11,342 nt of DNA, taken from the NCBI GenBank assembly GCA_020630045.1, contig JAHDCE010000037.1, positions 300 to 11,641 of the forward strand. Reading direction: 5' to 3'. The stretch comes from Saprospiraceae bacterium. GTDB lineage: Bacteria > Bacteroidota > Bacteroidia > Chitinophagales > Saprospiraceae. Of the stretch, positions 1 through 6,405 are shown one piece after another (position 1 is the stretch's first letter; the number at the start of each line of letters is the position of its first letter). The notes under the pieces were generated by a model that did no database searches, had not been told where the DNA came from, and worked only from the letters and a program-made list of their open reading frames with translations. Position numbers and translations under genes: made by a program.

Positions 1-1470
1 GTATCGGGATTTAATTCGAATATCATTTTCTTGGAAAGGCCCTTCCCCGAATTTGTGTAATTCAATAGAAGGAAACTGACGAATCGGCAACATCCTCAAC
101 GCTTCTCTAAAGTCTTGGTTGATATCAGCCAATTCTCTATAGAAAGTACCTACCCATTCGCCGGCAGAAAATAGTAATCGGTCTGTTGTGGATTCTAGGT
201 GAATGACCATTTCTTTATCCGCTGTTGGACTTTCCATTATTTCAATACAAAAGGAATTGATTTTATCCGTCAATTCAGGAATATTAAAAATGACTTCTTG
301 AATATCGGCCGGACTGATATTCGACCCGAAGAAAGAAACGGCATGATCCGCTCTACCGAAGTGAAAAAGGAAGGGCAAATCGGTAGGACATTTCCCCAAT
401 AAGGAAAATTCGAATCCATGTTTATCAAATGCCTTCTTCAATTGTTTGTATGTCAATATCTGACCTTTGTCTTTGATGTTATATCTAATCTTGGGAGCGA
501 TATAACCGGGTCTACAAATCGACACGAGTAATTCGTTGTCCGGATTGGTTTCGATATAAAAATCCGCCGGATTGTATTGGAATATCATCGGGATTAATTT
601 CTTGTCGATAAGTAGTTCTTTTCTAAACTCATCATTTTCTACCAAGAACTTACGTAGGTTGATGGTGAACTCATTTTCAGAAGCGATATTCAGCTCCAAA
701 TCCGAAGCTCCATAAGAACTGAAAACTGTTTTTATACCTCTATCTGTCAAATATTCCCGAAGGCCTTCGGACATGGCTTCACCTCCCATAATCATATGGA
801 TATTGTACTCGCTAAAATCAATATCAGCGGTATCAACAAAGTATTTCAAAAACGGAGGATAACCCATAATAACATACTCTTGTTCCTTACCGAACTGCAA
901 GATGGTATGTTTGATTTTGTCGCAATCCGGTCCGGTTGATTTGACCTTGGCGAATTTGACACTTGCCATCGACACATTGATTCCTGTAGCCCAAGAGCCC
1001 ATTGCGAATGCGTTAATTACGATTTTCGGACTTTCTCCTAATAATTGTTTGATTCCGAATCTAATGAATCTCATATTAGTCGCCCGTTCACGTACCCCCC
1101 TTACCCAATTGGTGGGGACTCCGCTACTCCCGGAACTCTCGTCGATGATGACTCCCTTTTCGGGAATAATCCCGTTGACACATCGTTCGCTTATTGAATA
1201 TTTCTTTACAAAAGTATCCTTTCCCGTTTCGGGAATTTGATCAATAGAAACAAGTCCCGAAAGTTGGTTCAACTCCGCCTCTTTTTGGTAAGCGGGAACG
1301 CGATCCAATGCTTTGTAATATTCGGCACGCATTTTTAATTTACCGATATAAGCTCGCAAATCAGCAAACCCCGGAATGAATAAAAACTTCATGGTTCCAT
1401 CAGAAAGCATCAATAATTTTCTGATTTGTTCAACGAACCAAGCTGAAATGATGATGATTGATTTTTTCAT
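1..1470 (-). CDS. PaaK/F390-synthetase-like adenylate-forming enzyme (3' partial)
   Basis: The frame is open from ATG at 1470 for 490 codons to the left edge with no stop, so the C-terminus is cut. The translation has the hallmarks of the phenylacetate-CoA ligase / coenzyme F390 synthetase branch of adenylate-forming enzymes. A phosphate-binding loop DESSGSSGVPTNWVRG lies at about residues 110-125. An A5-type SSYGASDLE is at about 251-259. GRADHAVSFFGSNISPADIQE at about 372-392 is the hinge and C-terminal subdomain signature (PaaK: GRADD...GVNIFP). The last visible residues, IKSRY, could carry the catalytic A10-type lysine, so little is missing. Such enzymes activate a carboxylic acid with ATP and pass it to CoA or another acceptor; the substrate cannot be read here. 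Cytoplasmic. It lies 68 bp downstream of the membrane-protein gene on the same strand and could be co-transcribed with it. The family is secure; CoA ligase versus F390-type adenylylation is open. Confidence 0.87.
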   Translation of the reverse strand, partial: MKKSIIIISAWFVEQIRKLLMLSDGTMKFLFIPGFADLRAYIGKLKMRAEYYKALDRVPAYQKEAELNQLSGLVSIDQIPETGKDTFVKKYSISERCVNGIIPEKGVIIDESSGSSGVPTNWVRGVRERATNMRFIRFGIKQLLGESPKIVINAFAMGSWATGINVSMASVKFAKVKSTGPDCDKIKHTILQFGKEQEYVIMGYPPFLKYFVDTADIDFSEYNIHMIMGGEAMSEGLREYLTDRGIKTVFSSYGASDLELNIASENEFTINLRKFLVENDEFRKELLIDKKLIPMIFQYNPADFYIETNPDNELLVSICRPGYIAPKIRYNIKDKGQILTYKQLKKAFDKHGFEFSLLGKCPTDLPFLFHFGRADHAVSFFGSNISPADIQEVIFNIPELTDKINSFCIEIMESPTADKEMVIHLESTTDRLLFSAGEWVGTFYRELADINQDFREALRMLPIRQFPSIELHKFGEGPFQENDIRIKSRY

Positions 1471-1538
1471 GATATATAGATTTTAAATTGATTTTTGAAT
1501 AGAATTTTTAATAGTACATTTGTTATGATTCAACGATT

Positions 1539-2303
1539 CTATTTGACTTCAATATTCTCTGAATCTCCCCTCCGTTTCTTTCGCTTTCTTTTCCAGTTGA
1601 CAATCTTTCTACAAAGCACTATCAAACCGCCGATAATAAATCCATATCCCAATACTCCGACCAAAACGCCCATACCCAATCCGCTTGTGCAAGCTACATT
1701 ACAAGACAATACCGCCATGAGATAACCAAGGCCAACACCTATTAGTATTATCAGCATAATTAGGAACACCTTCAAACCATCAAGGTCTTCTTCTTTTAAT
1801 TGTTTCCTGCCCTCTTTCAAGGTCTTCCACATTTGTTTTCTTTTCTGTTTACGGAGTTTTCTTTTTTGCTTGGTCCTGGGAGCTTTGTTCAAGTTTTTGT
1901 TTTGTTTCCCATCCCCTACTCCATATACCACAAATGTGGCTATCGGAGGACTTTCAACCATAGTTAGTTCGGCATCATATGTTATGTTATTATCCAAATA
2001 ACCGGATACCGAAAAAGACAACATTAAAAAAGAAGAAAAAACCAATATGAAATCTGCGGATTTTCGCTTTATATAAAAAACATGATTCCAATATTTGTCA
2101 TTCTGACTAACGGGATATGTCACAAATGAAAATCCGAATAATAGCAATGAGACAACCGTCATATAATTTGGAATTTGCATGTCAAAAATGAAAAACAAAA
2201 CTCCCAACATGACTGCGTTCAATATGGTCACCAGATACAAGAACACTAATAAGTATCTGGCTTTAATCGGGCTGGCTTTCGCCCAGTATGATACTTTTTT
2301 CAT
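1539..2303 (-). CDS. Membrane protein with a lysine/arginine-rich loop, function unknown
   Basis: Encodes 254 residues from ATG at 2303. About five hydrophobic segments are visible: roughly 17-40, 45-65, 84-102, 178-201 and 206-231. Between the third and fourth lies a hydrophilic stretch (about 132-172) packed with Lys and Arg (KAPRTKQKRKLRKQKRK), likely a cytoplasmic basic helix. The C-terminal tail (237-246) is also very basic. The last two helices are rich in glycine and contain three cysteines near their connection (LSCNVACTSG). The basic-loop plus two-helix C-terminal half resembles small uncharacterised membrane proteins I recall from Saprospiraceae; I know no function for them. No signal peptidase site or catalytic motif is evident. 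The upstream region contains a perfect 8-bp inverted repeat (2339-2358). The gene lies between the Tat flavoprotein and the adenylate-forming enzyme, all on the minus strand. It is a real gene judging by length, start context and membrane topology, but no role can be assigned. Confidence 0.8.
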   Translation of the reverse strand: MKKVSYWAKASPIKARYLLVFLYLVTILNAVMLGVLFFIFDMQIPNYMTVVSLLLFGFSFVTYPVSQNDKYWNHVFYIKRKSADFILVFSSFLMLSFSVSGYLDNNITYDAELTMVESPPIATFVVYGVGDGKQNKNLNKAPRTKQKRKLRKQKRKQMWKTLKEGRKQLKEEDLDGLKVFLIMLIILIGVGLGYLMAVLSCNVACTSGLGMGVLVGVLGYGFIIGGLIVLCRKIVNWKRKRKKRRGDSENIEVK

Positions 2304-2338
2304 GATTCAATTTTTAGGTTTACAATAAAGGATGGTGG

Positions 2339-2358
2339 GTATTCTCAATAGAGAATAC
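2339..2358. promoter_or_regulatory. Perfect inverted repeat upstream of the membrane-protein gene
   Basis: GTATTCTC (2339-2346) and GAGAATAC (2351-2358) are perfect reverse complements around a 4-nt AATA centre. The repeat lies 36-55 bp upstream of the minus-strand start at 2303 and 12 bp from the large inverted-repeat element. The position suits an operator or a 5'-leader hairpin. The short symmetric spacing favours a dimeric DNA-binding protein. No clear TAnnTTTG box was found beside it, so the function is inferred. Confidence 0.45.
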
Positions 2359-2370
2359 GAATTAGGGTGA

Positions 2371-2535
2371 TTAAACTCGAAATTAAGTAGTTTGCAATTT
2401 TTTGACTTGTCCTTTTTACCTTTAGCTTCTTTGAAAATGCTCAGCATAGCTACGGCTATGCCTGCGCTTTTCAAATCGCCAAAGAAAAAAATGACTTTGT
2501 CAAATTTCTTTCACTCCATTTAATTTCGAGTTTAA
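2371..2535 (+). repeat. 165-bp long-hairpin element, copy 1 (TACG loop on + strand)
   Basis: The ends are a perfect 16-bp inverted repeat: TTAAACTCGAAATTAA (2371-2386) and its reverse complement (2520-2535). Pairing continues imperfectly inward: AATTTTTTGAC (2396-2406) with GTCAAATT (2499-2506), and TTTGAAAA (2430-2437) with TTTTCAAA (2468-2475). The apex is a perfect 7-bp stem GCATAGC/GCTATGC (2444-2450 and 2455-2461) closed by TACG. Read as RNA from the + strand this gives a C(UACG)G tetraloop, a known extra-stable UNCG type. The element begins 18 bp after the stop of the minus-strand flavoprotein gene, so transcripts of that gene carry the opposite (CGUA) strand. It shares length, architecture and the core TAGCTACGGCTA with the element at 4856-5020. 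It could be a 3'-UTR/terminator-like structure or a REP/MITE-type repeat. Confidence 0.8.
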
Positions 2536-2553
2536 ACTTACTTATGAGAGTGG

Positions 2554-3687
2554 TTAGACGAGTCGTCCCGAGGCTGTTGGAATTAGAATATCATCCACTT
2601 CGAGTCTTTCGCTGGCGGCAGGTACTCCACTGTACCCTACCCTGAATATCATCCAAAGTTGCTTGTTGTTATTATTGTTATCAAATTCTTTTGAAATAAC
2701 GGAATAAGCCGTTTGATTGGTAATTAATGAACCGAAAGGTTGGATATAACCTCCTCCTTCAGTAATTCGCAACCAAGCTCTCGCCATCATCCGTCCGGTC
2801 GTCACCAAGTCTTGATTGGTTTTGAATGGCCCCGAAAACCAACCGATGGTTTTTGTGCCTTTAAATGATTTCATATACTTTTTGCGGAGTAGTTTTTTGC
2901 GAACTCCTTTCGTCCATTTTTCATGTTTTCTGAAAACGGATTTCATCAACCCACCTTTGAAACCCATGCACTCAGCAGAAAGTCCGTCCTTATGTTGAAT
3001 AGCCTCGGATTTAGAATATCGGAACAGACCATCCAATTCTTCACGCATGGCATCGGACTCCAAGTCATGAAATAATGTTTTTTGGTTCAAATCGATAATT
3101 GCGTCGACCTTATTTTCGTCATGTGTCCAATAAAAATCATGCCCGAACCTTTCAGCTTCTCGACGGACATTTTTCAATACGGACTCCCTCATGCGGTCGC
3201 CATCAAAACATCCTCTGGATGTTCTTCTTTCTAAGATCAAATCCCGATTAATTACTCGATTTTTTGTTTTAGGAACGACTCGGAGTGATGCAAATGGAAT
3301 GATTCCTTTTATTCCGACTTTCATATCACTCAACAACTCATCTATACGGATTTCATATCCATATACATCTGCTGCTATGGACAAATGTTCAATAAAAATC
3401 CCCATGGTGATTTTCATAAAGGTGCAATCCGGATCACCTACCGGCAATAAACGAGCGGCATCAAAACACAATTCCGCTTGATTGCCGGAAAGGATTTTCA
3501 ATTTATACGGTTGTAGATTATGTACAGAAGGAGCCCATCTAGCAAACGAAATAATATCCCTCCATTCCGTTGGGGTCAATCCTTTTGTCCTAGGAAAGAT
3601 TATTTCTTTCGTCCAGGAAGAAATGGCCAATCCCAATCCTCCTGCTGCGGCTTTCTTTAAAAAGATTCTTCGGTTTATCGGTTTCAT
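2554..3687 (-). CDS. Tat-exported nitroreductase-like flavoprotein (Acg-type FMN oxidoreductase)
   Basis: Encodes 377 residues from ATG at 3687. The N-terminus is a twin-arginine signal: NRRIFLKK (5-12) followed by the hydrophobic AAAGGLGLAISS (13-24), implying export of a folded, cofactor-loaded protein to the periplasm. After it, EWRDIISFARWAPSVHNLQP (41-60) is the typical first FMN-contact region of nitroreductase-like proteins. RRTSRG (154-159) is typical of the second half, and the C-terminal GGGYIQPFGSLITNQTAYSVI and LWMIFRVGYSGVP (about 311-355) fit the fold's last helix and strand. At 377 residues it is longer than simple nitroreductases (about 200) and matches the duplicated Acg-like branch, some of which bind FMN without obvious catalytic activity. 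A five-Asn run (337-341) is a local oddity. The gene is divergent from the XRE-like regulator and its stop is followed by a long hairpin element. Substrate unknown. Confidence 0.85.
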   Translation of the reverse strand: MKPINRRIFLKKAAAGGLGLAISSWTKEIIFPRTKGLTPTEWRDIISFARWAPSVHNLQPYKLKILSGNQAELCFDAARLLPVGDPDCTFMKITMGIFIEHLSIAADVYGYEIRIDELLSDMKVGIKGIIPFASLRVVPKTKNRVINRDLILERRTSRGCFDGDRMRESVLKNVRREAERFGHDFYWTHDENKVDAIIDLNQKTLFHDLESDAMREELDGLFRYSKSEAIQHKDGLSAECMGFKGGLMKSVFRKHEKWTKGVRKKLLRKKYMKSFKGTKTIGWFSGPFKTNQDLVTTGRMMARAWLRITEGGGYIQPFGSLITNQTAYSVISKEFDNNNNNKQLWMIFRVGYSGVPAASERLEVDDILIPTASGRLV

Positions 3688-3754
3688 ATTCGATTGATTT
3701 ATGACGCTAATCTATGGGCGTTCCACAACCGAAAAACGAATATTACATCAAAAA

Positions 3755-3762
3755 CAAAAGTA
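3755..3762 (-). promoter_or_regulatory. Possible -7 box for the flavoprotein gene
   Basis: The minus strand reads TACTTTTG here, matching the Bacteroidota -7 consensus TAnnTTTG, 68 bp upstream of the start at 3687. A TTG lies 23 bp further upstream (3786-3788 as CAA), at the edge of the permitted spacing. Only the -7 box is convincing. Confidence 0.4.
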
Positions 3763-3799
3763 TTTTTTTACATATCGTGGACTTCCAATCACAAAGGAC

Positions 3800-3807
3800 T
3801 ACATTTG
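3800..3807 (+). promoter_or_regulatory. Bacteroidota-type -7 box for the XRE-like regulator gene
   Basis: TACATTTG matches TAnnTTTG exactly and lies 50 bp upstream of the ATG at 3858, giving a short leader. No good TTG/TTTG -33 element is seen at the usual distance, which may mean a weak or activator-dependent promoter. The palindrome at 3808-3822 abuts it. Confidence 0.55.
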
Positions 3808-3822
3808 TTTACGAATCGTAAA
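3808..3822. promoter_or_regulatory. Candidate operator, TTTACG-N3-CGTAAA palindrome
   Basis: Two perfect 6-bp half-sites, TTTACG and CGTAAA, flank an AAT centre. The palindrome starts at the base after the TACATTTG box, so it should cover the transcription start, where a bound dimer would block initiation. The adjacent plus-strand gene encodes a helix-turn-helix protein, making autorepression the simplest reading. The divergent flavoprotein gene could be controlled from the same site. This is inference from position and symmetry. Confidence 0.5.
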
Positions 3823-3857
3823 CTCGATTTTGACTAAAAACCCAAAACAGAAAAATC

Positions 3858-4856
3858 ATGACCGGTCAAACTGAAGTCCAAACCCGATTTTTTCAATACT
3901 TGAATCATCGTTTCCCTACAGAAACCGTATTACAAGAAACCATGAAGGTTTTACATCTTAAAAAAGGAGCGACCTACAAAAGAATGAATGGAGATACCGC
4001 TTTGACCTCCGAAGAACTATTCAAACTAGCGACACATTTTAAGATTTCACTGGATACTGCTCTAGGCAATGAACGGTACATTACCGTCCAGCATCCCTTT
4101 TTGATGGAAAAAACGGGTATCAATTTTTTGGACATGTTCGCCCATTATCTAAAACCATTACTCAGTAGCGAGGATAGTAAACTTACTTACTTGGCCAACG
4201 AGCTACCTGTTTTCTATTATTTTTCTCATAAATATATTTTCAATTTCCTCAATGCGGTTTGGGGACACCTTCACTGGGAGAACCATCAGTTAAAAATTGA
4301 ACTGGATGTCCAGATGGATTACAAAATTGAAAAAATGAGAAACGAGGTGCTTGCATATTATGATAGCCATCCGGTCACGGAAATATGGAACTCTAATATG
4401 TTGGCGAATTTGTACCAACAAATATTTTTCAGTATTTCTACCCGAGCCTTTTCAGATGTTTCCTTTATAGATCATCTAATAAAAGATATCGAAAAACTAA
4501 TCCGACAACTTCGTGATCTCGCTTCAACCGGAGAAAAAAAACAAGGAAGAACCACTGAAGGAACAGAATTAAAAATCTATCTCAACGAATTCGGTAATTT
4601 CCAAAATATCGTCCTATATGAATCCGAAACCATTAAAACGGTTTTCCTAGGATTCGATATGCCGCAGTTTATGGTAACCCATAGTAGGACGTTCTTTAAA
4701 TACTCGCAATCCTGGATTGAAAAAATCAGACATCGCTCCGTACAAATCAGCTCGGATGGATATCGTTATCGAGAATTGTTTTTCATGACTCTAGAAGCGG
4801 ATTTTGAAGCATTCAAGAAAAAAGCCGAAAAATTGGTGGATGTTTATTATTCATAA
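3858..4856 (+). CDS. XRE-like helix-turn-helix regulator with a long uncharacterised C-terminal region
   Basis: Encodes 332 residues from ATG at 3858, after an A-rich leader without a Shine-Dalgarno. Residues about 10-70 look like a helix-turn-helix domain: a helix in the VLQETMKVLHL region, then KKGATYKRMNGDTALTSEELFKLATHFKISLDTALG. The pattern 'YKRMNG....T.EEL..LA..F.ISLD' matches a widespread Bacteroidota group in which the XRE-like domain precedes about 250 residues of unknown function. The remainder is predicted mostly helical, rich in aromatic and charged residues, with no transmembrane segment, so it is a cytoplasmic DNA-binding protein whose C-terminal part may sense a ligand or partner. 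It is divergent from the Tat flavoprotein gene, with a palindrome over the probable transcription start. The last base of its stop codon is the first base of the second long hairpin element. The regulator role is inferred from the N-terminal fold; no target is proven. Confidence 0.75.
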   Translation: MTGQTEVQTRFFQYLNHRFPTETVLQETMKVLHLKKGATYKRMNGDTALTSEELFKLATHFKISLDTALGNERYITVQHPFLMEKTGINFLDMFAHYLKPLLSSEDSKLTYLANELPVFYYFSHKYIFNFLNAVWGHLHWENHQLKIELDVQMDYKIEKMRNEVLAYYDSHPVTEIWNSNMLANLYQQIFFSISTRAFSDVSFIDHLIKDIEKLIRQLRDLASTGEKKQGRTTEGTELKIYLNEFGNFQNIVLYESETIKTVFLGFDMPQFMVTHSRTFFKYSQSWIEKIRHRSVQISSDGYRYRELFFMTLEADFEAFKKKAEKLVDVYYS

Positions 4857-5020
4857 GACATTATTACGAATTGTTTTTTATGAGAGCTAGAATTAGAGAT
4901 TTTATTCTCAATTGATGAATGCACGGAATCTGGTAGCCGTAGCTACCATGATGAGTACATGAAGAAGAGTGAGGATGAAAGATCAATTATAGCCATACAA
5001 TCTAATTCGTAATAATGTCT
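4856..5020 (-). repeat. 165-bp long-hairpin element, copy 2 (TACG loop on - strand)
   Basis: The ends are a perfect 17-bp inverted repeat: AGACATTATTACGAATT (4856-4872) and its reverse complement (5004-5020). Imperfect pairing continues inward, for example GCTA-g-AATT (4886-4894) with AATT-a-TAGC (4985-4993). The apex is a perfect 7-bp stem TGGTAGC/GCTACCA (4931-4937 and 4942-4948) around CGTA, so the minus strand carries TACG. Length (165 bp), centre position and core TAGCTACGGCTA match the element at 2371-2535 in reverse orientation, while the arm sequences are unrelated. The element starts on the last A of the regulator's stop codon. As in copy 1, the preceding gene's mRNA carries the CGUA-loop strand. 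No protein-coding gene is seen in it. Confidence 0.8.
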
Positions 5021-5052
5021 ATAGTTAACAAAATAAACTTCAAACCGGGAAC

Positions 5053-5070
5053 CATTCATCTAGAGGAATG
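5053..5070. promoter_or_regulatory. Near-perfect 18-bp palindrome upstream of the MFS gene
   Basis: CATTCATCT and AGAGGAATG pair at 8 of 9 positions around a TCTAGA centre, 47-64 bp before the ATG at 5117. It could be an operator controlling the transporter. It lies within a wider 7-bp inverted repeat, ACCGGGA (5044-5050) and TCCCGGT (5106-5112), whose right arm ends 4 bp before the start codon and could mask the ribosome-binding region. No TAnnTTTG box was recognised between 5021 and 5116. Confidence 0.4.
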
Positions 5071-5116
5071 AGTATATCATAAAACACTTTCATCAAAACA
5101 GTCAATCCCGGTAATT

Positions 5117-6319
5117 ATGATTCGAAAAATAGCGATGGCCTACATTGAGGCATTTTTCGGACACAGCCGAGAAATTTGGACGTTGACCATCCTTACCTTT
5201 ATTAATCGGATGGGAACAATGGTTCTCCCGTTTCTTACGGTCTACCTCACCACTGTCAGGAATTTTTCCCTTCAAGATGCCGGCTGGCTAGCCGGTGCTA
5301 TTGGTATTGGTTCTTTTATCGGTTCTTTCCTTGGCGGAAAATTATCAGATAAATTAGGCCCTCGGATTGTAATTATCGCGAGTATGTTCCTAGGCGGAAT
5401 TTTCCTCATTTCACTACAATGCGCGAATACTTTTTGGGAATTTTGGTGGTTAATATTATTTACCTCATTGACCGGAGACGCATATCGACCGGCAATGATG
5501 GCAGCAGTTGGCGATTACTCCCCTCCTGATAGAAGAAGTCGATCCATGGCTTTGGTTCGATTAGCGGTAAACCTTGGATTCAGTGCCGCTATTGCATTAG
5601 GAGGATTAATTGCAACCAACTTAGGGTACAAATGGTTATTTTGGATTGATGGAACCACATGCATACTGGCAGGAATATTTTTCATTTTCGCATCGATGAA
5701 TTGGAAAAAGGGTGAAGGAGATACTGAAGAAGAGTCAAATGAGCATGCAACTACCGGAGCCATTCAGCCATATATGAATCGCAAGTATTTATTATTCCTT
5801 CTTGCGACTTTCCTCCTAGGAATCGTATTTATCCAATGGTTTCACTCTATACAAGTATTCATGAAAACACAATGGGGTTTCGGTGAAGACAAAATCGGGC
5901 TTCTCCTTGCCGCCAATGGAATCATCATTGCCCTCACGGAAATGCCAATTATCGATCAAGTTGAAAAAAGGAAGAAGACATTTTCAGCTACCATTTGGGG
6001 ACTCGTTCTATTAGGAGCGTCAGTATTGCCCTTCCTAGGAGAATGGGCAGTGCCTTTGTCTATTTTTGCCATGTTGTTATTCACTTTTGGTGAAATTTTA
6101 TGTTTGCCGCTGAACTCAACATCTGCTTTAAATATGAGCCCTCCATCCTTGCGAGGAAATTATATGTCCTATTACTCCATGACATGGGCGGCGATCGTAA
6201 CCGTAGGGCCGGGTATGGGACTGATGATTGTTGACTGGATCGGATACGACTGGCTTTGGATTATTCTGGCATTTTTAATGACCCTTTCCATCATTATGCA
6301 TTTGAAACTTCGCTGGTGA
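5117..6319 (+). CDS. Major facilitator superfamily transporter, DHA1-like
   Basis: Encodes 400 residues, the usual length for a 12-helix MFS protein, as an inner-membrane secondary transporter. FINRMGTMVLPFLTVYL (29-44) is the first helix, with the arginine common in drug:H+ antiporter-type members. Motif A, GGKLSDKLGPR (73-83), sits in the loop between helices 2 and 3. GDAYRPAMMAAVGDYSPPDRRSRSMALVRLAVNLGFSAA is a typical helix 4-5 region. The charged loop after NWKKGEGDTEEESNE (about 194-208) is the central cytoplasmic loop between the two six-helix halves. The C-terminal half shows repeated hydrophobic helices and ends in LKLRW. The likely role is proton-driven efflux of a small molecule or drug; the substrate is not readable. 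A palindrome upstream (5053-5070) may be regulatory. It follows the regulator and hairpin element on the same strand, so linkage to the regulator is possible but unproven. Confidence 0.88.
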   Translation: MIRKIAMAYIEAFFGHSREIWTLTILTFINRMGTMVLPFLTVYLTTVRNFSLQDAGWLAGAIGIGSFIGSFLGGKLSDKLGPRIVIIASMFLGGIFLISLQCANTFWEFWWLILFTSLTGDAYRPAMMAAVGDYSPPDRRSRSMALVRLAVNLGFSAAIALGGLIATNLGYKWLFWIDGTTCILAGIFFIFASMNWKKGEGDTEEESNEHATTGAIQPYMNRKYLLFLLATFLLGIVFIQWFHSIQVFMKTQWGFGEDKIGLLLAANGIIIALTEMPIIDQVEKRKKTFSATIWGLVLLGASVLPFLGEWAVPLSIFAMLLFTFGEILCLPLNSTSALNMSPPSLRGNYMSYYSMTWAAIVTVGPGMGLMIVDWIGYDWLWIILAFLMTLSIIMHLKLRW

Positions 6320-6405
6320 ATGCAATGAAGCCCCCTATATTTTGGAGAACTGCCAAGATTTTTTGATATTCACCACTTGATTCAAAAAAACATCAGCAGG
6401 GATAA

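Noticed and set aside
902..1240. Plus-strand open frame of 112 codons.
   Set aside because: It lies antisense inside the adenylate-forming enzyme gene, whose motifs (SSGSSG loop) are encoded on the minus strand over the same stretch.
1515..1522. TACATTTG on the + strand between two minus-strand genes, matching the -7 consensus.
   Set aside because: It points against both flanking genes and would only make antisense RNA into the membrane-protein gene. An 8-bp match with four fixed T/G positions in AT-rich DNA is easily chance, and no -33 element is seen.
2371..2535. Reading the long inverted repeat as an insertion sequence or CRISPR unit.
   Set aside because: It contains no transposase frame, no target-site duplication was found at its edges, and there are no regularly spaced direct repeats.
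6359..6389. TTTTTTGA ... TCAAAAAA inverted repeat between the MFS and WG-repeat genes.
   Set aside because: The arms are almost pure A/T with a 15-nt loop, so the hairpin would be weak and is not a convincing intrinsic terminator.
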